A stretch of DNA of 59,379 bases from ANME-2 cluster archaeon (GCA_014237145.1 JAAXOC010000003.1:1-59379), one strand, 5' to 3'. Counted from the first letter of the stretch, positions 1 through 8,404 are shown. Numbers and translations are program-made. Notes: a model not told the origin generated them from the sequence alone.

Positions 1-186
1 CTGAAATGGTTGTAGTTCCGGATTTGTATACGGCTTTCTTTTATACGCTGGTGGATCTTCTGATCGTAGCGCATTTTTCACAGTGTTTCTCGATAAATCG
101 AGTTGCTTTGCAATTGACCTTGTTCCCATTTTGGGATTTCGCTTCTTTAGGTTCTTTATTGTTATCCAATCTTCCATTGAGATCAC
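1..186 (-). CDS. IS21-family transposase IstA, N-terminal part (runs off the left edge)
   Basis: Reading the minus strand from a GTG at 186 (or ATG at 177) gives a protein starting MEDWITIKNLKKRNPKMGTR and continuing SIAKQLDLSRNTVKNALRS. This is the N-terminal helix-turn-helix characteristic of IstA transposases of IS21 elements. An AGGAGG ribosome binding site at 198-193 lies 6 bases before the GTG, which favours GTG186 over ATG177. The frame stays open to base 1, so only about 60 residues are visible and the DDE domain and the IstB ATPase partner lie outside the window. The family assignment is from the N-terminus only, but the match is characteristic. Confidence 0.8.
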   Translation of the reverse strand, partial: MISMEDWITIKNLKKRNPKMGTRSIAKQLDLSRNTVKNALRSEDPPAYKRKPYTNPELQPFQ

Positions 187-335
187 CCAAAACCTCCTGC
201 AATAAAACATGAGGATTTTAGTATATAGGGTGGGTCAATTTTCAATGGGAAAAGTGGGGCAATTTTAGGTGGGAATTTTCATCCCTGATACTGATGGGGA
301 AGAATGGTTGATGAGAGGGGCAATTCCGCACAGAT
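187..335. mobile_element. Terminal region of the IS21-like element
   Basis: Between the transposase start and the next gene the motif GGGTCAATT or GGGGCAATT recurs near 233, 256 and 317, twice followed by a TGGGAA- or GTGGGA-like stretch. IS21 elements carry such multiple terminal repeats upstream of istA, so this is probably the end of the element. The tip is placed near 333 (ending CGCACA) by inference; the other end and any target duplication are outside the window. Confidence 0.6.
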
Positions 336-416
336 ACTATTATTTAATCTTGTCATGATGAGATACCCCCCAAGGGGACTTGAGAGATTTGAGGTATGAT
401 TGTACTTAGGAGAGGT

Positions 417-2501
417 TTAGATAAGCGCTTGTCTCAAATCATCTAAATTTGTGATTGGAGTCTTGCATGTGAAGTTTTCACAAATATACACAGTTGGATT
501 ACCCTGGATGGCTACCCTGTTTCTAATTAATGGTATCATATCCAAAAGTTCATCCAAAGTAACATCAGAATCTATTAAGATGAGGATTCTATTTGGCATA
601 AAATGACGGTTGATCTCAGCCACAAATGCATCGGCCTCTTTAGTGGTTTGACTTACTACCACAATTTGCAAAGGGCTGCTTAGATAAAAATCAACCCCAC
701 AAAGCATTTGTGTGTGTGCCAGTGGATTTTGCTCAAGTTCCATACCAAAGGCCCGAAAAATTTTTTCAGCATATGTTGTCAGCTCCTCATTGACAGTTAT
801 TGCTGCAAGTCTAAGCAGGTTGTGTGCGGCAATTGAATTACCGGAAGGAGTTGGTCCATCATAAGCTTCCTTTATAGATACAATAAGTTCAGTTTCACCA
901 TAGGCATTGAAATAGAATCCTCCATCAGCTTTATCCCAGAACATCTCAATCATACTTTCATTTAATTGGATTGCTTTTTTCAGCCATTGCGAATCGAAAC
1001 TGGCCTCATACAGATCAAGCAGTGCTGCAATAAAAAAAGTGTAATCTTCCAGATTTGCAGGAATCGCAACTTCGTGATCCCTATAGCGTCTATATAATTG
1101 TCCTTCATTTAAGAGATTGTCAAGGATGAACCGAGCTGCTGAAGTTGCCATTTCTAAAAAGCGTTTATCATGCAATACCTGATATCCTGCTGAAAAAGCA
1201 CTGATCATCAGACCGTTCAATCCGGTAATGATCTTATCATCGGTTGCCGGTCGTACCCTTTGATTACGTGCATTGAGAAGCTGCTGCATGGCCTTAATTG
1301 TAGCATCCGGATAGTTCACATCACTAACTGTTTTGGTTATATGAAATACGCTGCTGCCTCCTTCAAAGTTCCCTTGTTGAGTTATTCCGAAGTATTGGCA
1401 GATGGTTTCGCTTAGCTCTTTATCAAGAACTGAATTTATTTCAGTATGTGACCATACATAGAATGCACCTTCACTACCTTCGCTATCAGCATCCAATGCT
1501 GAGTAAAAACCTCCGTCTGGGCTGGTCATCTCTTGTATTACCCAATCCAGTGTCCGTTTACCTATCTGCGAAAAAAATGAGTCACCTGTAATCTGGTATG
1601 CCTCAAAATATACTCTCGATAACAGTGCATTGTCATAGAGCATTTTTTCAAAATGCGGTATAAGCCATTGGTTATCAGTAGAATATCGATGAAAACCTCC
1701 ACCTAAATAATCAAAAATTCCACCTTCTGCCATTGCATACAGTGTTTTCTCCACCATTGTTAATGCTGATTTCTCTTTGGTACGATGGTAATACCGAAGC
1801 AAAAAAGAAAGAAAACCAGGCTGTGGGAACTTTGGTATTTTCACAAGACCATACCTTATATCCGTACCAAATCCTCCATAGTCAGAATCGAACTGAAGTA
1901 TGAGTTGTTCATAAGCATTATCAAGCAGATCGCTTGAGATTGTTTCAGTCCTTATCTCAGGTTTATGGAGATAGGAATTGTTTAAAAGCTGTAAGATATG
2001 TTTGGAATTCTGCTTGATCTGTTCTCGATCATCTCGCCAGATTTGCATAATTGTCTGTAAAAGATCGTTAAAGGCAGGTAAACCATGTCGTGGTTCAGGT
2101 GGAAAATATGTTCCGCCATAGAATGGGGTTTTATCAGGTGTGAGAAAAACAGATAGAGGCCAGCCGCCAGTACCTGCAAGCATCTGTACGGACCTCATAT
2201 AAATTTCATCCAGGTCCGGGCGCTCTTCACGATCAACTTTTATACATATGAAATTTGCATTTAGGATATCAGCTGTTTGTGTGTTTTCAAATGATTCTCG
2301 TGCCATCACATGACACCAGTGGCAGGTGGAATATCCAATACTTATAAAGATGGGTTTATCTTCATTTCTGGCACGTGATAGTGCTTCTTTCCCCCATGGA
2401 AACCAATCGACCGGATTATAGGCATGCTGTAATAAATATGGACTTTTTTCATTTATTAGAGCATTTGGAGTCCATTTACTTACTTTATTGCCACCTGGCA
2501 T
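417..2501 (-). CDS. Thioredoxin domain-containing protein (DUF255, YyaL/SPATA20 family)
   Basis: The 694-residue protein opens with the DUF255 signature: [18 protein letters not shown] near residue 20 and [16 protein letters not shown] near residue 60, a thioredoxin-like fold with a CHWC redox motif. It continues into a long (alpha/alpha)6-barrel-like region ([23 protein letters not shown]) typical of the family. The length is normal. The precise reaction is unknown; relatives are proposed to act in redox or sugar-epimerase-like chemistry. The ATG at 2501 has no strong Shine-Dalgarno sequence but is the only suitable start. It sits at the end of a redox-defence island on the same strand, so a thiol-redox role is a reasonable inference. 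It is cytoplasmic, with no signal peptide. Confidence 0.9.
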   Translation of the reverse strand: MPGGNKVSKWTPNALINEKSPYLLQHAYNPVDWFPWGKEALSRARNEDKPIFISIGYSTCHWCHVMARESFENTQTADILNANFICIKVDREERPDLDEIYMRSVQMLAGTGGWPLSVFLTPDKTPFYGGTYFPPEPRHGLPAFNDLLQTIMQIWRDDREQIKQNSKHILQLLNNSYLHKPEIRTETISSDLLDNAYEQLILQFDSDYGGFGTDIRYGLVKIPKFPQPGFLSFLLRYYHRTKEKSALTMVEKTLYAMAEGGIFDYLGGGFHRYSTDNQWLIPHFEKMLYDNALLSRVYFEAYQITGDSFFSQIGKRTLDWVIQEMTSPDGGFYSALDADSEGSEGAFYVWSHTEINSVLDKELSETICQYFGITQQGNFEGGSSVFHITKTVSDVNYPDATIKAMQQLLNARNQRVRPATDDKIITGLNGLMISAFSAGYQVLHDKRFLEMATSAARFILDNLLNEGQLYRRYRDHEVAIPANLEDYTFFIAALLDLYEASFDSQWLKKAIQLNESMIEMFWDKADGGFYFNAYGETELIVSIKEAYDGPTPSGNSIAAHNLLRLAAITVNEELTTYAEKIFRAFGMELEQNPLAHTQMLCGVDFYLSSPLQIVVVSQTTKEADAFVAEINRHFMPNRILILIDSDVTLDELLDMIPLIRNRVAIQGNPTVYICENFTCKTPITNLDDLRQALI

Positions 2502-2645
2502 GATAATAACATTGTTTTGGGGAGAGGTTATGCAATTTTAGCCTATTTAGCACTTTCTTAATAGTTAAACCTCTGGCACTGCATTCTTTATTACCGGAAG
2601 ATATCCAGAATGATCCATTCTGTATTATACCATCTAATATACCAT

Positions 2646-2858
2646 CTAATCGGTTTTTTTCTTAAAAGTATTGATTCCAATAACAGTGTATAATCCACAG
2701 TGTCCAATTATTCCAGTTATCAACATGATAAGTCCTATCAGCACCACAATATAGGCAAGTGCACCAGACAAATCCATTTGTATAGCTCCTGTATATATCA
2801 GTATGGATCCGAGAATTACTCAAATAATCCGGTCAACCGTACCTTCATTTGTCTCCAT
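2646..2858 (-). pseudogene. DUF2892 (YgaP-type inner membrane domain) gene with internal TGA
   Basis: The minus strand encodes METNEGTVDRII, then a TGA stop at 2822-2820, then VILGSILIYTGAIQMDLSG and a hydrophobic hairpin ending GLYTVIGINTFKKKTD. The pattern DRIIR-VILG plus two membrane helices and a GINT..KK tail is the DUF2892 family, and the TGA stands where the family has Arg (CGA to TGA). The frame is otherwise intact for 70 residues, so one nonsense mutation has inactivated it. It lies downstream of TusA-like and desulforedoxin-like relics, a combination usual in sulfur-trafficking clusters. Confidence 0.72.
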
Positions 2859-2900
2859 TTATTTACCTCATATTCGTGTAAGTATGATAACCTCAATTTT

Positions 2901-3020
2901 TTATATGCGTCGTATGCCACAATTGCACCCTGTGGCATTGAAGATGGGCATGGGACAGAATAACCCGATACAATCCAGTGTCTCATCAACATGTATTTCT
3001 GAATTATTACCCTGCGTCAT
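2901..3020 (-). pseudogene. Truncated TusA-like sulfurtransferase
   Basis: From an ATG at 3020, preceded by GGTGA, the minus strand encodes 39 residues beginning MTQGNNSEIHVDETLDC. It includes VDETLDCIGLFCPMPIFNA, which matches the N-terminal sulfur-carrier motif (D-x-RG-x-x-CPxP) of TusA/SirA proteins. The conserved RG is IG here. After IFNA the homology is lost and the frame ends at 2901, where TusA proteins usually run to about 75-80 residues. It is a relic between two other damaged genes, most likely once a small persulfide carrier. Confidence 0.65.
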
Positions 3021-3025
3021 AATAT

Positions 3026-3187
3026 TCACCCAAGATAAAAGTTTTTAGCCTCAACATAACAAAACAATCCCATCAATTTCATATCTTCTCCGCAGCAGAC
3101 CAGGGTACCTCCCCCAACCTGTGTTAACTTCACCTCATTTCCACAGATGGTGCATGTGTATTTTTCTTCCGTTTTATTGACAGCCTT
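3026..3187 (-). pseudogene. Desulforedoxin-like (Dfx N-terminal domain) gene lacking a start
   Basis: The minus strand reads TEEKYTCTICGNEVKLTQV, then GGGTLVCCGEDMKLM and a short tail to a TGA at 3028-3026. The CxxC...CC spacing is the iron-binding signature of desulforedoxin and of the N-terminal domain of desulfoferrodoxin. A TGA at 3190-3188 lies just upstream in frame and no ATG, GTG or TTG follows before the domain. A different frame upstream reads VDTCDLKGCQ, resembling a normal N-terminus, so a frameshift near 3175-3185 is likely. It appears non-functional or mis-sequenced. Confidence 0.6.
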
Positions 3188-3348
3188 TCAGATCACACGT
3201 ATCCACTTCAAATTTGTTGGGAATACCACATAGTAACGACACACATCATCAGTCAATGATAGCTACTGATGTTGTAATCTACAATTTGGTATGATTGTAT
3301 TTTTCCAATTTATCATTAGATTTGAAATGGATACGACCACACTCATTC
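3188..3348. other. Intergenic stretch without recognisable gene
   Basis: AT-rich sequence between the desulforedoxin relic and the DUF2180 pair. The minus-strand upstream region of the relic contains no clear promoter. Confidence 0.4.
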
Positions 3349-3567
3349 TTAATCTGTTGCAATATATGTTGCTTCTATGCAATACTCACATAAGAACCTG
3401 GGCAGGTCTTTTTCCATTGTTTTCACAGGCATAGGGTAGTGACCTTCCCATATCTCCAGGTCTGCCCTTCGAGCATGTTCCATGCATAATCCCATGCCGC
3501 AGACTATGCAGATACTAACAGCTTCTTCTGTCTTATTTTTTTCATCACACATAAAACATTTTAGCAT
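3349..3567 (-). CDS. DUF2180 family zinc-finger-like protein (second copy)
   Basis: This 72-residue protein starts MLKCFMCDEKNKTEEAVSIC and has paired CxxC motifs (CFMC, CIVCGMGLC), a conserved MEH and a C-terminal CEYC. It has the layout of the archaeal DUF2180 family, small proteins that probably bind zinc. The ATG at 3567 is preferred over an upstream GTG because GGTGGTG precedes it at proper distance. It follows a paralogue at 3581-3793 by a few bases, so the two are translated together. The function is unknown; the family is common in methanogens and here sits in an oxidative-stress island. Confidence 0.8.
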   Translation of the reverse strand: MLKCFMCDEKNKTEEAVSICIVCGMGLCMEHARRADLEIWEGHYPMPVKTMEKDLPRFLCEYCIEATYIATD

Positions 3568-3580
3568 ATCTTTCACCACC

Positions 3581-3793
3581 TTAAATATTTTCCTTTAATG
3601 CCGCATGGCATGGCGGGCAGATTATTCGTTTAACATGTTCCAGATCCGTTTTTAATCTTACAGGATATGTTCCATCCCATACAGGTGTTTCCTCCCTGAT
3701 CATGTGTTCACGGCATACTGCCATTCCACAGACAATACATACTCCCACTGCATCGGTATGTTTTCCTTGTTCTGCACAGATATAACATTTCAT
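3581..3793 (-). CDS. DUF2180 family zinc-finger-like protein (first copy)
   Basis: A 70-residue protein starting MKCYICAEQGKHTDAVGVC, with CYIC, CIVCGMAVC, a REH motif and a C-terminal CPPC, giving four Cys pairs able to hold zinc. It is clearly paralogous to the next gene: both share VCIVCGM, an EH motif and W-x-G-x-YP. It lies between the rubredoxin-like gene and the second DUF2180 gene in a tight minus-strand run. The biochemical role is not known for the family; metal or redox sensing is only a guess from context. Confidence 0.82.
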   Translation of the reverse strand: MKCYICAEQGKHTDAVGVCIVCGMAVCREHMIREETPVWDGTYPVRLKTDLEHVKRIICPPCHAALKENI

Positions 3794-3811
3794 AGTATTT
3801 TCACCTCTTTA

Positions 3812-3967
3812 TTATAGCCTATCATCAACTCCAGTACCGGTGTCACACTCTGGAATGTAGCAGCTGACATCAATAAATTCGCATTTCTCGTGACATGAAG
3901 GACATTGATCCGGCGGTACATCAGCTTCCAATGTATATCCACAGTTCGAACATTTCCAATTGACCAT
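3812..3967 (-). CDS. Rubredoxin-like small metal protein
   Basis: From ATG 3967, with a GGAGGT ribosome binding site 6 bases upstream, the protein is 51 residues beginning [20 protein letters not shown] and continuing [17 protein letters not shown] and CPSC form a rubredoxin-type Fe(SCys)4 site like the small domain at the end of rubrerythrins. Two further cysteines follow (SCYIPEC). A longer upstream extension ([12 protein letters not shown]) is rejected because it would cover the ribosome binding site. It probably donates electrons to neighbouring peroxide- or oxygen-reducing proteins such as FprA or rubrerythrin. Confidence 0.82.
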   Translation of the reverse strand: MVNWKCSNCGYTLEADVPPDQCPSCHEKCEFIDVSCYIPECDTGTGVDDRL

Positions 3968-4013
3968 ATTATACCTCCTTTTTCTTTCCAGATACGATTC
4001 CATTAAAAGAAGA

Positions 4014-4289
4014 TCATTTCACATACAGTGCACATTTACATGCTCCTTTTCGATCCATATCCCTGCTGCGATATGCACACGGACAGATGATCTTCCTATC
4101 TTTTTCTTTATCACCTGTAATTACCCTGCAGCTACAGTACACTTCTCCATATTTTTTCTTATTGTTGGCAAGACCTTTTATGGCTGTCATTACAATGTCA
4201 TAATCAGGATTCAATTTGTACCCTGATTCTGACGCATTCGCTTTAGCCCACTCATACATTTCAGTTTCTAAATCTTTGGATTGTGCCAT
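4014..4289 (-). CDS. Ferredoxin:thioredoxin reductase, catalytic subunit-like
   Basis: This 91-residue protein carries the FTR catalytic signature YCSCR...IICPCAYR...GACKCALYV: the CxC, CPC and CxC cysteines that bind a [4Fe-4S] cluster beside a redox-active disulfide. It passes electrons from ferredoxin to thioredoxin-like partners. Stand-alone catalytic subunits of this size are found in methanogens. It is cytoplasmic. It is the first gene of a minus-strand run with rubredoxin-like and DUF2180 proteins, fitting a thiol-repair role in the redox island. An AT-rich upstream region (4300-4340) probably holds its promoter. Confidence 0.9.
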   Translation of the reverse strand: MAQSKDLETEMYEWAKANASESGYKLNPDYDIVMTAIKGLANNKKKYGEVYCSCRVITGDKEKDRKIICPCAYRSRDMDRKGACKCALYVK

Positions 4290-4412
4290 TATATATCACT
4301 CCTTCATTATATATTCTTATCTTTTCTGTATATAAAGTATGACTATGTACACTCAAGTAAATCCAACCGAAGGGAGGATTTTCTTGCTCAATTTCTATAA
4401 CAGTTAATGTCA

Positions 4413-5609
4413 TTATACAAACCCGGCTATCCGTTCACCCAGTTGCCGGCAGGCTGCTATTCCCTCCTCATCGGGCCGATATCGTATCTGCATCCCTGGC
4501 TCGATCAACTTAAATCCAGCCATTTCCAGTTCCTTTTCCATTGCTTTTACAGCACCGCCGCCCCAGCCATATGATCCGAAGGCCACAGCTTGCCTGCCCT
4601 TGGGGTGCAATCCTTTAAGGTAGGTCAAGAATCCGCTAACAGACGGAAATATCCCATTGTTCAGGGTAGGAGAACCCACAATGATCACAGGTGCTTCCAG
4701 TACCTCTGTTATTATACCGCTCAGATCGATCTTTCTAATGTTTATAAGTTTTACTTCTACTCCGGCCGCTTTTATACCATCCAGTATTGATTTTGCCATG
4801 GTATGGGTACTGCCCCACATGGTATCATAGATGATCAGCACTTTTTTAGTAGTCTCACTTCTGGCCCAGCGCCCGTAGGCTGCTATTATCTTTGCCGGAT
4901 CCTGCCTCCAGATAATGCCGTGACCAGGTGCGATCATGTTGATGTCAATGCCCAGTTCTTTCACAGTGTCAATGTATTTTAGGATGATCCGGCCAAATGG
5001 CATCAGGATATTTGCATAATATTCAGCAGCTTCTGCCATTACGTCTCCAACTTCATCATCAAAAGGCTTTGAAGTTGCAATATGCTGACCGAAAGCATCA
5101 TTTGACAGCAGTATCTTATCTTCTTTAATATAGGTGTGCATACTATCGGGCCAGTGCAGCATGGTTGCTTCGATAAACATCAGGGTCTTGCTGCCCAGGC
5201 TTAATTCAGAGCCTGTTTTAACGACCTCGATGGCCCAGTCCTCGCAGCCGTCTGCCTTATAGTGCAGATGCAGACCATCCTTACCATTCTTTGAGCAGTA
5301 TATCGTTGCGTCTGGCGCTGCTTTCATAATTGTCGGAAGTGATCCTGAATGGTCCATTTCAACATGGTTTACAATTACATAGTCGATCTTTGCGGGATCT
5401 ACTATCTGGCTTATTCGTTTGAGCATCTCGGCTGAGAACTCAGCTTTTACCGTATCCACAAGCGTAATTTTATCATCCACTACCAGATATGCATTATACG
5501 TGGTCCCTTTTGGGGTTACATAGCCATGAAAATCCCTTAAGTTCCAGTCTATTACGCCCACCCAGTATACACCCCGGGCCAATGCCAGCGGTTCTACTTC
5601 ATCTGTCAA
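4413..5609 (-). CDS. fprA: F420H2 oxidase / A-type flavoprotein FprA
   Basis: The 398-residue protein has an N-terminal metallo-beta-lactamase diiron domain (NHVEMDHSGSLP near residue 80, MLHWPDSM, LSNDAF, APGHG) and a C-terminal flavodoxin domain (IYDTMWGSTHTMAKSI). This is the layout of FprA, which reduces O2 to water with F420H2 in methanogenic archaea. The diiron ligands His, Glu, Asp and His are visible. The start is a TTG at 5609, since no in-frame ATG precedes the conserved ARGVYWVG. It follows the ferritin-like gene by 17 bases, so the two are probably co-transcribed. It is cytosolic and a central oxygen-detoxifying enzyme of the island. Confidence 0.92.
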   Translation of the reverse strand: MTDEVEPLALARGVYWVGVIDWNLRDFHGYVTPKGTTYNAYLVVDDKITLVDTVKAEFSAEMLKRISQIVDPAKIDYVIVNHVEMDHSGSLPTIMKAAPDATIYCSKNGKDGLHLHYKADGCEDWAIEVVKTGSELSLGSKTLMFIEATMLHWPDSMHTYIKEDKILLSNDAFGQHIATSKPFDDEVGDVMAEAAEYYANILMPFGRIILKYIDTVKELGIDINMIAPGHGIIWRQDPAKIIAAYGRWARSETTKKVLIIYDTMWGSTHTMAKSILDGIKAAGVEVKLINIRKIDLSGIITEVLEAPVIIVGSPTLNNGIFPSVSGFLTYLKGLHPKGRQAVAFGSYGWGGGAVKAMEKELEMAGFKLIEPGMQIRYRPDEEGIAACRQLGERIAGFV

Positions 5610-5626
5610 TTATAACGCCCCGTATT

Positions 5627-6121
5627 CTACGTTTCCATTCGAAACTGTGTTGCAGCATCGATAAAGCCGTCAATGAGTTCCACATGTCCGTGTTCAAAAG
5701 ATGCCATCATATCAAAGAACTCCTTCTGTTCAAAATTGTGTGTCCATACTGCAAGTTCTTTGTAAAAATTCTCGTTCTTTTGCTCAAACCGTAGAGCACT
5801 CATCAATACATCCAGCTCACCCGGTTTTTCTTCTGTAAACTCACTGGCAAAAGACCGAGTAAAATCCGGTGGAGCAGCCTCATTTAAAACAGATAAATGC
5901 CCTGTTTTCAGAAAATCATTGAGATATTCTATATGCCTGCCCTCTTCTGCTGCCAGGTATTCGAATAGACCTTTTGCAGCTATACCAGTTGAAGTCCCTG
6001 CTTTATCAAGATAAAACTTATGTCCCTGCTGTTCAATCGTAAGTGCGGTATTCACTGCATCTTCAAGGGATGCAATATTATCAATTGATCCTTCAAACTC
6101 TATCATTATATCTTTCGACAT
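5627..6121 (-). CDS. Ferritin-like / rubrerythrin-family diiron protein
   Basis: A four-helix-bundle protein of 164 residues from ATG 6121 (GGGTGAT upstream; a GTG three codons earlier is possible). The two diiron half-motifs are visible: ALTIEQQGHKFYLDKAG and AAEEGRHIEYLNDF, then ALRFEQKNENFYKEL and ASFEHGHVELIDGF. There is no C-terminal rubredoxin domain, so it would need an external donor such as the rubredoxin-like protein nearby. The likely role is peroxide reduction or iron handling. It sits directly upstream of fprA. Confidence 0.85.
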   Translation of the reverse strand: MSKDIMIEFEGSIDNIASLEDAVNTALTIEQQGHKFYLDKAGTSTGIAAKGLFEYLAAEEGRHIEYLNDFLKTGHLSVLNEAAPPDFTRSFASEFTEEKPGELDVLMSALRFEQKNENFYKELAVWTHNFEQKEFFDMMASFEHGHVELIDGFIDAATQFRMET

Positions 6122-6159
6122 GTTTATCACCCGATTATTACCTGATTATCACTTAATTA

Positions 6160-6300
6160 TCAACAATACTTTTCCGGATTGTTATCGAATTCCTTTTTGC
6201 AGCCAGGGGCACAGAAATAATATTTCTTTCCCTTGTATTCTGAAGTGTGCTGTGCTGTTGATTCATCCACTTCCATTTTACATATGGGATCTATTGCCAT
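6160..6300 (-). CDS. YHS domain protein (46 residues)
   Basis: A very short gene reading MAIDPICKMEVDESTAQHTS then EYKGKKYYFCAPGCKKEFDN and ending EKYC. This is a complete YHS domain, with the D-P-[IV]-C-x-M motif and YYFC..GCKKEF, found alone or fused to heavy-metal ATPases and thought to bind metal. A GAGGTG ribosome binding site lies 7 bases before the ATG at 6300. It is between afpA and the ferritin-like gene on the same strand. A role in metal delivery within the redox island is an inference. Confidence 0.85.
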   Translation of the reverse strand: MAIDPICKMEVDESTAQHTSEYKGKKYYFCAPGCKKEFDNNPEKYC

Positions 6301-6332
6301 TTCATATCACCTCTATAGTTTAACTACTCACT

Positions 6333-6869
6333 CTATATTCCTATTACCTCATAGATTTCCTCAGGACTTTTCAATACTGTGATATTCTCCATCTGCGCAA
6401 GTTTTTCGGAATTTGATACATCTACATTGCGCATCTTGAGCTCAAGCGTCTTTCCGGTAGGAGTTATTGTTTTGACAGTACCCCTGACCTGGTCGACCGG
6501 CAGTATATAGATAGGAGTATCTCCTTTTGCGGTCTGGGACACAACATTTGTGACCAGGCTGTCCGCAATTCCATTGACGATCTTTGCCACAGTATTTGCT
6601 GTTGCAGGTGCGATAAGCAGCAGGTCGTAGAACCCTACCTGAAGCGGACCTGCAATGAAAGGCGAATTGGGCCCGGCATCTGTCTTGAAGTTGTTAAAAT
6701 CACGCTGGATATCATTCCACATGCGGTACCATTTCAATACAGTTTCACCTTCTTTTGACAGGAATACCATGAATTCAAGGTCTGTCTTTTTCTTTATATT
6801 GACCATGACATCATATGTTTCCTGTATCATGTCACCTGAACCGGTAATTCCCCATGCTATCCTTTTCAT
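6333..6869 (-). CDS. afpA: Archaeoflavoprotein AfpA
   Basis: This 178-residue protein starts MKRIAWGITGSGDMIQETYD, with a flavoprotein (UbiX/Dfp-like) fold: ITGSGDMI for FMN phosphate and APATANTVAKIVNGIADSL as second signature. The architecture and length match AfpA, an archaeal FMN protein that accepts electrons from ferredoxin. ATG 6869 has GGTGGGG just upstream and is preferred over a TTG five codons earlier. It ends close to the YHS gene and starts close behind rubrerythrin, so it belongs to the same transcription unit. It probably shuttles electrons into the oxygen-defence proteins. Confidence 0.85.
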   Translation of the reverse strand: MKRIAWGITGSGDMIQETYDVMVNIKKKTDLEFMVFLSKEGETVLKWYRMWNDIQRDFNNFKTDAGPNSPFIAGPLQVGFYDLLLIAPATANTVAKIVNGIADSLVTNVVSQTAKGDTPIYILPVDQVRGTVKTITPTGKTLELKMRNVDVSNSEKLAQMENITVLKSPEEIYEVIGI

Positions 6870-6884
6870 GTCCCCACCTGTCAA

Positions 6885-7467
6885 TTAATAATTCTTCGCC
6901 CACAACTCGAAATATGCCCTTGCATGAGCACATGCCGGACACTCTCCAGGTGCTTCTGTACCTTCATGGATGTATCCGCAGTTACGGCATTTCCATTTTA
7001 CGACAGTGTCCCGCTTGAATACCATGTTATTTTTAATATTCTCGATCAGTGCACGGTAGCGTTCTTCGTGTGCCTTTTCAGCCACTGCGATATTTCTAAA
7101 CACTTCTGCAATTTCAGAAAAACCTTCTTTTTGGGCCACTTCAGCAAATTGTGGATACATCGTTGTATGTTCATGATTCTCGCCATCGGCTGCGGCTTCA
7201 AGATTTGATGCTGTATCACCTATTATACCTGCTGGAAATGAACCGGTAATTTCTACTTCGCCGCCTTCGAGGAATTTGAATAATCTTTCAGCATGTTCTT
7301 TTTCATTATCAGCAGTCTCTATGAAGATGGCTGATATCTGTTCATACCCGGCTTTTTTCGCTGCTGATGCGAAAAATGTATAGCGGTTTCTTGCCTGCGA
7401 TTCTCCCGCAAAAGCGGTCAATAGGTTCTTTTCCGTCTGCGTTGTTTTTACGCTTGTAATAATTCAT
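6885..7467 (-). CDS. Rubrerythrin, reading frame broken near the N-terminus
   Basis: From 7421 down the frame reads [20 protein letters not shown], the start of a rubrerythrin four-helix bundle with diiron motifs ([28 protein letters not shown]). It ends in a rubredoxin domain ([20 protein letters not shown]). It reduces peroxide using electrons from rubredoxin or a flavoprotein. In this frame no good start exists: only a TTG within the conserved region. An ATG at 7467 with GGGAGG is in another frame; removing one base from the T5 run at 7445-7449 (A5 in the gene) would give [20 protein letters not shown]. So there is either a real frameshift or a homopolymer error. Confidence 0.85.
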
Positions 7468-7863
7468 ACCTCCCGTGTATATTCTAATTAATGATTGTTG
7501 TCTAAACCTAATATAATCTTATTTGTAATTAATATTGCTTATAATTCATGTGTCATCGGTTAAGAGTAATATTGTGATAGAACACGGATGACACGGATGC
7601 GCGCGGATACGAAAATAAATCCGTCTAATCCGTGTCATCTGTGTTCCATTCAAACTAAATTGGTTAATCATAAAAAATCATTGGTTATTTGAAAAATAAT
7701 ACAAATCGAGCCAGTCAAACTCCTTAACCGATGACTAATGGCTTATAATTTACATGAACAAAATCCTCCTTTCGGCAGATCAACTTGAGTATATAATCCA
7801 ATACTTTATATATTACCAGAAAATATTAAATAAATCCGGTTACTCTTATTAATTGGTGAAATT
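7468..7863. other. Intergenic region with divergent promoters and one hairpin repeat
   Basis: About 400 bases separate the minus-strand redox island from the plus-strand gene at 7864. The only structure seen is the dyad repeat at 7579-7647; AT-rich tracts at 7480-7560 and 7795-7850 are suitable for promoters in both directions. Confidence 0.45.
7579..7647. repeat. Long dyad-symmetric repeat (ACACGGATGACACGGAT type)
   Basis: The left arm AGAACACGGATGACACGGAT (7579-7598) pairs with the right arm AATCCGTGTCATCTGTGTTCC-like sequence (7627-7647) around a 28-base loop, with few mismatches. Each arm contains the internal echo ACACGGATGACACGGAT. Similar hairpin elements occur elsewhere in this window with different arm sequences (12656, 24163, 33931). 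Confidence 0.8.
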
Positions 7864-8139
7864 ATGAAGGATGATATATACGATATTGATTACCCCTGTA
7901 AACGTCTGAGAGTGATCTTGGACCAGCTCGTGCCTGATATTGTGCTGAGGTGGAAAGAGATTAAGATGGATAAGGATGAGATCAATAAAAACTTTGGCAA
8001 CAGGCGCAGGCGGGCATACGAACTGCTGGAAAAGTGCCCATCGGATGATTATACCCCGGAAGTTATCGAGGAAAAATTCAAATGGGCCTATAAGGAATTG
8101 AAACTGGAATATCCGTTTTCTGAAGAGCTTCAGGATTGA
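7864..8139 (+). CDS. Hypothetical protein, 91 residues
   Basis: An acidic and basic-rich, helical small protein (MKDDIYDIDYPCKRLRVILD at the start) with no membrane segment and a single cysteine. GGTGA lies about 5 bases before the ATG, and an AT-rich promoter-like stretch precedes it, so it is likely real. The NRRRRAYELLEKCP segment and the following helix could bind nucleic acid, but no family is recognised. It is transcribed divergently from the rubrerythrin gene and followed by an IS200-type relic. Confidence 0.6.
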   Translation: MKDDIYDIDYPCKRLRVILDQLVPDIVLRWKEIKMDKDEINKNFGNRRRRAYELLEKCPSDDYTPEVIEEKFKWAYKELKLEYPFSEELQD

Positions 8140-8162
8140 CGGGCAGTGTAAAATATTGGTGG

Positions 8163-8245
8163 TTAAGAGAGAAAATCTTGATGTCGAGTATTATTTACAG
8201 GTCTCGGCAATTAAAGTCCGGGGTCTGGTGGCTGAAGTATCCTGT
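8163..8245 (+). repeat. Relic of an IS200/IS605-type right end
   Basis: The stretch with GTCGAGTATTATTTACAGG, then AATTAAAGTCCGGGGTCTGG, is similar to the right end of the IS200 relic at 45250-45310 (GCGGAGTATTATAAACAGG ... ACTTAAGTCCGGGGTATAGG) and to 28250-28312. It is a non-coding remnant. Confidence 0.5.
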
Positions 8246-8404
8246 TAATGCGCATACTTAAAAAATAGCTTATTCAAGTCTTAATTAGAAAATATTTCTT
8301 TATTCGATTAATGTCATGATTTTCTTTTTTTTTTTATGATAAATTTCTAAAAACGTTATTTTAGCACCATTATCTGCAAAAATTATACGTATTCCACTTC
8401 TGAC

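Noticed and set aside
2820-2822. TGA in the DUF2892 frame read as selenocysteine or tryptophan
   Set aside because: The family has Arg at this place, no SECIS-like structure is seen and all other genes use TGA as stop, so a nonsense mutation is simpler.
2700-3048. Two plus-strand open frames
   Set aside because: They are antisense to the DUF2892 and TusA-like relics, which have recognisable family motifs on the minus strand.
5489-5794. Plus-strand frame of 101 residues over fprA and the ferritin-like gene
   Set aside because: It is antisense to two clearly recognised genes and has no ribosome binding site.
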